Assembly (NCBI GenBank): GCA_949752735.1
Contig: OX457036.1
Location: 19,478,246-19,542,245, forward strand
Source of the DNA: Lumbricus terrestris
Taxonomy: Eukaryota; Annelida; Clitellata; Crassiclitellata; Lumbricidae
Reading direction: 5' to 3'
Length of the DNA stretch: 64,000 bases
This document shows, piece after piece, positions 1 through 12,100 of this stretch (the stretch's first letter is position 1; each line of letters begins with the position of its first letter). The notes under the pieces are model-generated. The model ran no database searches. It worked only from the letters and a program-made list of their open reading frames with translations, and was not told the DNA's origin. Made by a program: the position numbers and the translations under genes.

Positions 1-77
1 CATGGAAGCGTACCCGCTTAATCGATGAGATTAGTAATTATCGAGTGTGTAGTCAGTTGCATGTGCCATTGTTTCAG

Positions 78-188
78 GTACCTCACTACATCATAATGAT
101 TCACAACATTCTGGCGCACACGGCTCACGATCACGTGGAGCGACGAAGTCTGGAGTTTGCTAAGAGTAAACTGGAAGAACTGTCGCAG
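78..188 (+). CDS. RASGRF: RasGRF exon: C-terminal part of DH (RhoGEF) domain
   Basis: The acceptor is tttcag at 72-77 and the donor GTTAGA starts at 189. It is 37 codons, phase 0 at both ends. It encodes the last DH helix region ([19 protein letters not shown], then [10 protein letters not shown]), which matches the vertebrate RasGRF segment ending in AKSKLEELS. This is the first exon in the window; earlier DH exons lie upstream. Confidence 0.93.
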
Positions 189-3100
189 GTTAGAAATCCA
201 GCAGCTGTCAATTCTGTCCTGTCATTGAACCCATTCCCCCATCGCTTTCCACTTACAGGAGGAGACCCCACATCTTCAGCAATTCATACCCGCCCTTCAG
301 TTCGCTTCTACTTTGTAGGGCCTAGCCTCTGACAACAGGACTCAAACCTTCCTCTGTCTACCATTTGGACACAACACTTGTGATGCAGCATTTGTGAATA
401 AGCTGCCACTATGAGCCTTCGCTTTCAAGTGGGGCTTTAGAAGTTTGGAGTTTATGATTAAGATTTACTGCAGTTGTGTTTTGAAAGAGTGCTAATAGTT
501 GTTTCCAACTGTTTGGAACAATCTTCCTATCGATATTCATGGTGCACCTAATCTCCTCTTTAAAAAACTTTTGCGTGCCCACCTTCTCACTTTAAATGTT
601 CAGCTATTCGCTATATTCTGTTTGTTTACCTAAAATATCCTTACACTAGACAATAATATATACTAATACGTATAATTTCATTTTGAACCTAGATGACTCC
701 CGCTGCTTATGTTACCAATTTCCACCTATATTTATACTGGTACATAGGTGGCCCTGCTAGCGGGACTTTGGTCCCTTTAGGACTTCCCTTTGTATCCCTA
801 CCTAGTACTGATTTGAAATTGTATCATGTTATGTTTTTCATGAGAGCAATAAAAAAAACTATGTTATGTTATGTTTGCATCTCTAGTTCTTGTCTTGTTT
901 TGTGCTAGTACTTGAATACATTTTTCTCAATTTAGAATTGGAAACTTGTCAGTAGCTTTTCAGTCTGCCTTGTGTCATTTCTACAATTTAGAATGGGGAA
1001 TCTGGTAGTGATTTATTCAATCCGTAATGTCTTAGTTCTGCCTTAACGTTTGAATCCATCTTTTTCAGTTTTGGTGTCTGCTTTCATTAGTCATTAACAC
1101 AGCTAAAATTGAATGAATGTAATAAAGCATGCTTATTTTTGGTGATGAAAATGCAAAGCGAACTTGACTTCTCAATTCATACCGAAATTGAAGTTTCTCG
1201 CTGCGCCGCCTGATTCTCTTGTTTTTCTTGACATGCCTGAAGTCTTCAGTTGAAGTAGCTACCATAGGTTGTGCTGACACAGCTATAATTATTTCTTGTT
1301 GTTGCCTTTTGAAAATTTGTCATTTCCAACCAAATTGCTAAGTAACAACAGGCCTGCGCATAAAATCTTGTTCTGAAGGGTTTTTCCAGTGTCCTTAGAA
1401 AACAGTTCCCAGAAGAGGAGAGGGTAGGGTTTGTGTTTAGCAGAGGGTAGGGTTTGTGTTTAGGAAAGGGTAGGGTTTGTGTTTAGGAGAGGTAGGGTTT
1501 TTATTTAGGAAGGGTAGGGTGTGTGTTTAGGAGAGGGTAGGGTTTGTATTTAGGAGAGGGTAGAGCTTTGTGTTTAGGAGAGAGTAGGGTTTGTGTTTAG
1601 GAGAGGGTAGTGGTTTGTGCTTAGCAGAGGGTAAGGTTTGTGCTTAGGAGAGGGTAGGGTTTGTATTTAGGAGCGGGTAGGGTTTGTGTTTAGGAAATGG
1701 TAGGGTTTGTATTTATTAGAGGGTAGGGTTTACATTTAGGAGAGGGTAGAGTTTGTGTTTAGGAGAGGGTAGGGTTTGTACTTAGGAGATTGTAGGGTTT
1801 GTATTTATTAGAGGGTAGGGTTTGCATTTAGGAGAGGGTAGAGTTTGTGTTTAGGAGAGGGTAGGGTTTGTGCTTAGGAGAGGGTAGGGTTTGTGTTTGC
1901 CAGTGTTTAATACTTCTAGAGACGTGTCACATGAAAAGATCTGTCATTGGCCATGCGGACGACAATGTTGACATGTATTTTGTAGTGTTCTGTTTAGCAC
2001 TAATGAACTGTGTTATGTTACGTTCCCTCATGAAGTTAATCCTGTTGCCTATGCACGCATTCATGTATGTATGTTTCTAGTTATTCGTGTTGATGAACCT
2101 TGCAACAGGCGCTTCAATAGCAGATGGTTACTGTAGGCAGAAAGCTGATGATCATCGGCTGAACAGAGATTTTGATGCCTTTTTTTGTGTCTTTAGATGT
2201 GGTTAATGGCTTTGGGGCTGCTTTAATACATTAGTAAATTTGCAAGCACTATTCATACAGGATGCTGCCTTTTCAAACGCCGCCTTTCCTGTTTCCTCTT
2301 AATGCTGTTAATATATATATACAGTATATATATATATATATTTATATTAGGGTGCCAATGAAATATACAGGAAAAAATAAAGTTTTGAATTTCTGTGGTC
2401 TCACCCTCTGAGAATGTTCCTTTATATATGGAAGTTAATCAAGGAAAAAATGAATAAAATATATGAACATTTAGAGGATGCACCATGCTCCTGAAGTTGC
2501 ATATAGTTATATGTGTTTTGACACAAGTACTAGTACTAGCCTACTAGTTAATTCTGACATAATTATATTGGTCTGTCTCAATATTGAAAAGTTGTTAACT
2601 CTGTGGATTACTAACAGTTCTGGTTATATATGTGCTTTATATCAGTTCTATACTATATCTACATGTATGCTTTATATTAAATCTCTATTCCATAACATCA
2701 CTAGCACATAGGGGGAAAGGAAAACGTGAAAATCCGGGACCCATCGACTTGACATTTGCGCGGGTGGAAGACCGTCATTGTAAGAGAAAACAGGTTACCA
2801 TAAACAGGACGAAAAAGATAACAAGGGAGAAAGGTAGGCCTATAGCTAGATGACAGTTTTATTGAAAATCCAGATAACAATACAGATTGTGATGGAAGCA
2901 ATACAGCTGGAGATGAAGGCAGTGATGTGAAAATTCCTGCGGTAAAGGAAAGGAAGACAGCAAACCCAAAAGTACATATAATTAATCATGATGCAGTATC
3001 ACCACTGCAGGATAGAACATAGGCATTGGAGAGAAAATTTAATGCGGCATCTTTATTGGCAGCTACGGCCTCATCTCTAGTCCATTTGAATAAATTCTTA

Positions 3101-6100
3101 ACAAGGAATCCGTACGATTGGCATGCAGGCAGAATCGTGCATCTACTGCCTTTAAAAAGGATGCATTTTACTCTGATGGTATTCCTGGTCCTCTGATGAT
3201 ACACTGGGATGGTAAGAGAATGACTGCTTTAACAGGTAGAGACAGCATTGATCTGCTAGTCAATTCTCAATATTGAGAATAGTCAATCTGCTACCATGGA
3301 GATGGTGAGATGAAGCTTCTCAGGGTCCCAAAGTTATGCAGTGGTTCTGGTGAGGCACAGTCTTTTAAATGATTGACAAATGGAAACTCAGTGAATGTGT
3401 CCAGCTGATGTGTTTTGACACAAGTACTAGTATCCAAGACAACAAAACGGGAGCTTGTGTCACATACTGCAACAAAAACTTCACAATCAGCTCGTTAACG
3501 TGGCATGCAGGCAGGCATAATTTACACGAACAAAATTAATTGTCGCAAAAGTATTTGATACGCTTATGGGATGTTCTAGTGGCCCAAAGGACGGTCTCTT
3601 TGTAAGGTTTTCTGCTGCATCGATTCACATTGATATTACTTTCATCCTATGAACTCAAACCGCTGAAAGACAATTGCATCCTATTTCTTCGTCAGTAGCT
3701 GCAACAGTATCATCCAAGAGATGACTACAAGGAGTTGATGCAGTTGTCGCTGATGTTTGTAGGAAATTAACCTTTTGCCAGCAATTCAGACATCCTTGTC
3801 ATCACACCTGAAGCCTACCACAGGGCACAATGGACGGGAAATTTTTTAAACAGTCTAAAAATTTACTTGTTTCACCCACAGTTTCGTTTGACAGCTTCTT
3901 AATTGCCTGGGCTTAACAGTTTAACATATTATTTGGTGGTTAGACTACAATTATCTCAAAGCATGGCACACATGCACATCAGCAACATCTGCTCCACGAT
4001 ACGTCCTACGCATATTGTAAGATCTTGTAGTCTACCGGAGTGCAAGCAAACCCGTTGCAGGTGTATCCATAAAAACTTTCATGTGACATGTGCGGCACTT
4101 CAGTGAGACATTTCTTGGTCTTGTCTTTTTTTATTCTGAACTTTCTGTTATGGAAATAGTTTATATGGTTGCAGCCATGAGTAAGTTTTTTATTCTGAAC
4201 TTTCTGTTATGGAAATAGTTTATATGGTTGCAGCCATGAGTAAGTTTGGTGAAGAAGATTCTCCAGTTCGAGTGACAACATCCCTGACAAACAGCTGTCT
4301 CGTTTTGTGTCACGAAACACAAAGCAATTTTTTTACTTCCATGGATATCCCACAAGATTTCCTTTTGCAAGATCCAAGCTTTTGGAACCCCATTAAAACA
4401 TATAATCACAGCAGAGTGCAGGGCATAATAGCTTAAGGTGGTACAAAACGACACAACTGAATGGGGCGTCGCATTGAAACAGATGTTCAAGTCTGCCATC
4501 ACAAACCAGGAGGAGCAAAAGCAATATCTGCTTTAGGTGGTTGAAAGCCATCACCAGCACTTTCAAGCACCCAAAAACGTTTGCTCAGTCAAAGACTGGA
4601 CAACCAATAACACTGAAGCAACGTGGAACACTGCATTTGTATTCTGCACAATGCAGAGCATTCTGCTATACATAGCGGCTTACGAGATTCCATATTGCAG
4701 ATTTTCAAAACTTCACAGGTCGGTGCAGCCAGTAAATGTTATCTGATTGGTACAAAACTTTATATGTTTCAGTTTTATGGCTAAATGAACAAAACTAAGG
4801 GGTGAGACCTAAAAAAATTCAAACTTTGTTTTTCATTGGCACCCTAATTTATATATATATATATTTATATATATATATTTATATATATCATCATCATTCA
4901 CCATGAGCCGTATGCTCTTAGGTGTCCATTGCCAACTTCATCCTCTTCTTCCAACCGCCTCTGTCCTGGGCCAGGTGGAACAGCTTTTGTAGTGATCAGT
5001 CTTCTACGTCCTCCTTCCTTCCTGATGCGGTCTGCCTCTCGTATAAGTTCCATCCATTATTACGAAAGCGAGAGTCTTAAGTTTTTTGTCGTCCGTCATT
5101 CTGGTTACATGGTCGATAAGCTCTAGTTTGCGCCTCATGGCTTTTTGTAAGATTGTTTCTGCTCGCTGAAATATCTCTTCGTTGTTTATTTTCTGCATCC
5201 ATTTTATTCTTAGGATCTTCCTGGACCTGTAGCATTAATTTTGTTCTCAAATATTATATATAATATGTAATTATATTTACATTAATCTGAGACATTTAGG
5301 CCTACTCCTCTGTCAAAATGTTTGTGCCTGGAATAAGTGAAAAAAATGCGACATGTCGGTGAGATATAACAGAAAAGCGCAGACTTAGGTGATTGAGGAT
5401 CGTTGAATTCAGATTATAAACTGGATTCTAGTCTAGGTCATTGCGAACCTCAGATCAAGGTTATGAGTTGAATAGGGAACGCTGTGGAAGTGACAAAGAC
5501 ATTGCTTCCTCTGTGGTTTAGATTGCGTTTTTGTGCTGGCGATGCCTTGCGTCAGTTTTTGCAGACGTCATTGTCACGACAGTTGTTAAATGTCAAAAGT
5601 CTCCTATTGTAATCCTATCCTTTGCAAGGTGGCTTACTGGCTAACATTTGCTGACCTACCTTTGAGACAGTTGAGGAAAACCAAACACCAGATCTATGTA
5701 ACAAGGAATAAAATTGGACTGAACCATTGTAGGTGCACTATTCTTGTCAATTTTGTGGCACTATTTTTGTCAATTCCCCAGAGTTATCAATTGAATTGAG
5801 CCATTTATTGGCGCAGTAATAACAGACGATACAAGACATAAGGCGGCAAAACACGAATAAAGTTCCAGATGCTGCTGCTGATTGTCAAGATACAACCCTT
5901 AAAGGTCAACAGACATACTTCCTTACTAAACTTAGAACTGTTCTGTTTGGGCGCACTGGAGTCGGGAGCGCCTCCGAGTAGTTTTTTCTTGAAGGAACGC
6001 TATATATATGTCCGAATGAATTAATGAATAAGTTAATTGATTCAAAGACTATTGTCCCCTTATCGCTAACAGCTGACCGTAATTATTGAATGCACAGGAT

Positions 6101-9100
6101 TATTTCATGGCACCATGTCTGCACATGAGTTTGTAATGTGGCCAGTGGCTGTGTGAGCTAGAAATAACGAAAGACGAGGAGCCAAAACTGAACAAATTCG
6201 AAAGGAAGTGTCTGGGGCCAGGGCTTAAAGTGTGGCTGGACGGTCATGGACGGCGTCCATGCACTTAAAATTTTAAAATCGGAACGCCGTCCTGCCACTT
6301 ATTGGCCAGCACAGCCGGAAAAGGCAAGGGCGTCCAGACACTGCTTTTGGAAAGGTAAGGGCATCCAGGCACTTATTTTCCATGCTTTAAGCACTGTCTG
6401 GGGCAGATTCTTGGGGTAGCATGGACTGCAAAGAAGACAGATGATTGGGTGTTAAGTCTGATGGTGTGGAAGGAAGTCTGCCTGGATTGGGTGTTAAGTC
6501 TGATGGTGTGAAAGGAAGTCTGCCTGGATTGATCGAGTAGAGGAAGCTTTAATATTTTTGGCATGTGTTGCGACGGAAGACTGGAGATTGCCTGGATATG
6601 GAGATTATCCGATGATCCGGAATAAAAAAGTTCGATGAAGATCCGAAATTACTTAGACAGATTGCAGAGCGTTGTGTGCTTATCATAAAAATAATCATGA
6701 TCAGTCTTCTGCTTTCCTTTGCAGGAAATAATTCATAAGTCATTCATTTCATCCTCTTTCCATGTAATGCATTGGTCAGCCATTTGCAATTGTTGTCAGC
6801 GAATGTAATTGTTAGTAATGTGCAACACATGATGTCCAGAAAATGACAATAGCGCTCTGATCAGTTGGAATATAATGCGGCGGACATTCATGTGATTTTT
6901 CTTGGCAGGTTATGCGATGCTTAGTTGCTTTCCTTAGCAGGTTCGTTGGTTATCATGAGAGCCCGCAGGGGCAAGCCCCCAGGAAAATTGAAACCTATTT
7001 TTCTCACTGCAACTTTTGGGGTTATTAAAAATTTCTTCGCATTAGAGAATTAAAAAACCTACTTTTAGCTAATACTTCTAGATTTTTTATACAAAATTCC
7101 TTTGCAAAAAAACCAATTCATATTGTAAATTTTAAAAAGTGAAACTGAGAAATTTACATCAAGAGACCTCTATGAAAAATAACCATGCATGTTCTTAACT
7201 CCCTGCTGTGCATTTTTTTACCTCTTGCTAATAAATTTGTTGACCATGACCATCGTATTTTGCCCCCTCCTGCAAAAATTTCTGCGGCCGCCCATGTTGG
7301 TTTTTAATGCGTTTTTATGTACAGTTGGTCTTATAGTCAATTGACAAACAACCATTGGTATGAAGTGTTAGCGACTTTAGTTTCTCAGCCCTGGCCCATA
7401 TGAGGTTGGATGACCAGTCCTCTCCCTTGCCATCCCATTCTCCCTTCGACAGTGTATGGTAGGTGTACTCATTATTGATGATTAATTTAGGCAGGGGAAA
7501 TAGCGGAGCTGGAATCTGAAACGAATTTCTGCCCTGGCAGTGATTTGAAACCTCTTGACCTATTTATAATGAAGTCTGGTGCAGCCAGTTGCGTAGACAA
7601 GGGGGATTTCGGGGGTTAAACCCCCCCCATTGGCCTAGGAAAAAAGGTTTTTAGGTTATTTATCCACTTAAACAAGAAAAAACAAAACAATTGCTTGTAG
7701 TAACAATTGTTTTTCTTACTTTATTCCCCTTGTTACTTTATTCCCTTTTTATTTACTGTAATACTGTTGGGTTGTTGTCAGGAAGGGCATCCGGCCAGGC
7801 CATAAGACCCCCAAACCCCCCCATCATAAACTCATGGCTACGCCACTGGGTGCAGCGCTATCTTGTAGTAATTAAATCAGTGTTGATCTGTAATGTGATA
7901 AAATAATAAAAAAAATTCCTTGGCAGGTCATGCAAGACGAGGTCAGTGAGACAGAAAACATTCGTAAGAACCTTGCCATCGAGCGCATGATTGTACAGGG
8001 CTGCGACATTCTGCTTGACGTTGAACAGACTTTTGTCCGACAAGGTACGAGATCAATTGACGTTTTTTTTGCATGTGACATATAAATTTAAAACTGCTGC
8101 TTGACGTTGAAATCTCAGCAGAGTTATTGTTTAATAGATTTTATTCATCATGGATGCAGACTCTTTTTGGTAAGTAGTTAGTGGTGTAACTTAAATTTTA
8201 GACCAAAAACGCAATCTGGATATTGGTTACAAGATCATGCTCTTTAAGGAAGTCATGTTCAGTGCATGACGATATTAATTAGATGAGCGAATTAATTATA
8301 TTTAAATAACATGACCGTTGTGTAAAATTGAAGCAATACTTTCCAAAGGGCAAAATGGCCGATTGCTTCGAGTATATCAGTGCGCATCCTGTAAGGTTGG
8401 TGGTATGAGTTCAAGCCTCATCAGCGGTATTTAGTGGGTAGGGACCTTGAGCAAGTTTTTCAGTTGCTTAGAACCGTCCTTCGAATGCTCTATATATGAA
8501 CTTCTGGGATTTGGAAAGAGGAGAATATATCGGAATCAGTAATTTCAAATCGTGCGTTCCTCTTAATTATTCATTACGTGTCGTATTGGAACATGATCCT
8601 GTAACATGATCCTGTAACATGATCCTGTAACAATCTGTAACATGATTGCTGTTTCCAGTTATATTGTCAGACAATACTGCATGAGATTTTTATTTAATCT
8701 AGAGTTCTAGGACCTGAACATCATGCCTTTACTGAAGGACTTTAAGCTGACATACTGCAACTTATTACAGTAATTTGTGACACTGTACTTCATGTATCTC
8801 ACGGAACATTCTCAAAGTCACTTAAATGCACTTGTTTAGAGCTGTGGTAGCTAAGCTAGGCGCTTTCATGAGGTTACATGTAAGGCGCTATATAAATGTC
8901 CGTATACATACGATGCATGCATGCATACATACATACGTATGTACGTACGTACGTACGTACATACATACATCTATCTAAGGTGCTATATAAATGTCCGTAT
9001 ATAAATACAATGCATGCATACATACATTGAGATGTCTCGTATGTAACTGGATTTACGTGGATTGATTTTCAAAGGATCGCTGATCCAGGTGACGTTGGAC

Positions 9101-12100
9101 AAATCCAAGTTGGTTCGTCTCGGTACGTTTGGTGCGGCTTTCAAGGATTCACGGAAGGAGACGGTTCGACAGGTCTTTCTCTTCACCCAACACATGCTGC
9201 TCACATCGAGGATGTCCAATGGGCGACTCCATCTTGCCAAGGTCTGTTCTGTTGTCATCGTCTTTGAGTAATGTAATGTAACGTTCATGCTGCATATTTT
9301 GTTTTCGCATTGTTACTACGACCAAATCATGTAATCGAGAAAGGAAGAGTCGATCGAGTCTCAGCGGGTTCTTATGACCCTGTTAGATTAATCCTTTGAC
9401 TTGTACACCAATCACTTGAAAATTACTGAGCTTGTACTTATTTGCTGTTATTTTGTCTTTGGTTGATGATTTGTCAATAAGCAGCTGCTACTGCTGCTGC
9501 TGCTGCTACTACTACTGCTGCTGCTGCTACTGCTACTTCTACTACTAACACTACTACTACTGCAATGTACTACTACTGCACTCAAGTACAGAACAATTGT
9601 ATTGCACAGTTTTTAATCACCTCTCTTAGAGAGGTGACGTGTACATCGCATGTTATCAGTCAGATAGAAATGTACGAGAGTAAAATGCAATCTGCGATCT
9701 GCAGCAAGATGAGAAGGGCGAAATTTATGTGTATACATGTATTCGATGTAATGTAAATTCTCAAAATTTCTCAGTATCAGCCACACACACAAAAAACAAA
9801 TCTGGGAGACCAGCTTATTTCCAGCACCATATGAAATCAAGTCTGCAATAGCCAGGCTATTTCGTCTGGTTTGTGCCAGGCCAGAAACTGAGGTGGGGGG
9901 GGGGGCGTAAAGCCGAGGATACAACATAGAGGTATGGCAGAAATCATTGTTGAGGTGGTGGTGAGGAGTTGGTGCAGGAGTAGAACGAGAATAGAATAGG
10001 ATTTTGTTTTCAGTGGTCAATGGAAAGCTGTGGGAGAGAGACAGAGAGACAGTCAGACAGACAGACAGATAGACAGACAGACAGATACAGAGAGCAACAT
10101 GAGAGAGACAGTCGAGTAGGGGTGAGATTGACAGGTGAGTTTGTTATGCTGGGTCAATTAGGCCAAGTAATCTTGCATTATTGTCATCTGCTTTTTCATC
10201 ATGTGAACAATGTTTCTCTTTCAAACTGAGATCCAGATGCTGGGTAGAGATTAAGGCCAAAGATTTTGAGACATGTTGACTTCAATGCAACAACGGCAGC
10301 CTCTTATATACTTAGATCTAATAGAACCAGAAGATGTTATATGGATAATTATAATAGTGTAATGTATTACAAAATCTATAAATTATTTGCGTTGAATCAA
10401 AGCGAATTGCCTTTAAAATGGATTAGTAAACTTCAAAATCAAATGTGTGTTTGTAATTTGATTTGATTTGATTTGATTTAAGTGCCTCTGACTGCTTTTG
10501 ATAATCGTTTTGCTCTTACAGCAGCGCATCATACTAGATTAAAATATTAAACTGTGGCATATTAAAGGGTGGTTTCACCAAACAAGACATTCTCAGTCAT
10601 CTTCATTGTCCAACCATTGCCATGAAGTCTCTCGTAGTGCAAGTATAAGACTAACATTGCAATCAATGTGCTTGTACACCGCTTATAACTTTAATTCATG
10701 AATTTCTACCTATTTTAACCGGCACAGTGCATGTACTGACCAGCAGGTTTTCCAAGTGAGACAAAAATCTGATATTTGTTTGCGTGTGCACTTGTTACAG
10801 CACCTCTTCAAGTGCCCTACTCAGAGGCGTTCCCGACTGCAGAGTGGACACTGCATACATTGCGTATCCTCCATGCACAAATGCAATCCTGCACGTGCAC
10901 ATACTTCATATATACATAAATGCATACATTGCATATCCTCCATGAAAATGTACAATCCTATGTGTGCACCTATTTGCATACACACATGCATACGTACACA
11001 CATAATACAACTACTTATATACATACATTTAAATTCATACCTGCTACAGTGAGTGGTGGTGCATCAATTCACACATATGTGCATGCAGACAAAGCCACTT
11101 CAATTCATGTTTGATTAAGCTGCTACTCTCTTTTGTCTTCTGTTTGTTTAGTACTTTGGTAAGATTCCATTGATCGACTGTACATTGGTTGAGGATGCTG
11201 AATTGGGAGGCTGCATTGATGAAGACAGTGAGTAGTGACAACTGCTGCTGCTTCTGATAGACAATCATCTTTGTTTTGTTGGTCAATCTATTCTAGAATG
11301 TGTTTGAATTCATTGTAGTTGGGCCACGGATAATAATGCCCAGTGACAGAGACAAGTTTACATGACCAACCCACCCAGGGTACATTGCTGAAAGCCCACT
11401 CAGCAGACTCAGACTCGCAAATGTTGGATGAAGAAGCAAGAGTGCTACTGAATAGACTATTGTGCCACTCGATATTAATATATCTGCATGACTGCATGTA
11501 ATGTATTTCAATTTGTTTGACCACCAGTGAAGTTCCCGAAATTGAACGTCATACTATCGTAATTAATTAGGTCAGCGTTGAGCATCTCTCATTAGTTTGC
11601 TCATTGAGAGGAGCTATATAAAGGCTTAGTTTTACTGTGCAGTGTATTGACATGCTCTGGCTGCTCTTCTGTTTGGGTTTAACAGGCATAAAACTACTTT
11701 AAGACCATGCAGAGTGTAGAATGAATGCATCTGATGGGTTTTCGTTTACTGATGAATTTCCGTTGTTTATAGAAGAGAGATTGCAATTTGACCAATAATT
11801 GTTAATCGTGCAATGACGTTGGTTGCACATACACAGTGAGGGTGGAGATGATTGAAATGAAGAAGAGATTCCCTTAAAGTGCTTCCCGCATAGCTGACTT
11901 CTGTTATTCAAGCAAGAGTAAAGCAAAGCTGTTTATGGGGTTTCTGTGAGCAGTAAATTGAATGTTGCTGCTTAATGCCTTTTTTATTAGACTCTTCAGT
12001 CTGCAAGTGTCTATTTCTGGCTATAGGCTTAATATAACAGGTGCGAAATGTTTTTCCTGATGCCTACATAGTTCATCATTTGTTAATTTCTTTGAATCCG

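Larger units (their letters stand above)
189..7926 (+). other. RasGRF intron, 7.7 kb, TE-rich
   Basis: It holds a LINE 3' fragment (~495-880), a telomere-like minisatellite (1412-1899), a 2.5-kb DNA transposon (2346-4848), a minus-strand LINE fragment (4884-5235), a LINE tail (5905-6045), a hAT MITE (6219-6396), a 42-bp duplication (6443-6529) and a second hAT MITE (7586-7848). I recognise nothing in 880-1410, 5240-5900 or 6530-7585 beyond TE-like C-rich scraps near 6960-7300. Confidence 0.8.

Noticed and set aside
4161..4502. 113-codon minus-strand ORF, repeated at 32398-32739 on the plus strand
   Set aside because: It is the same stretch in both copies of the 2.5-kb transposon; the opposite strand carries the more protein-like trace, so neither is a host gene.
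8345..8440. tRNA gene
   Set aside because: Box-B-like element only; no complete cloverleaf. More likely a SINE head.
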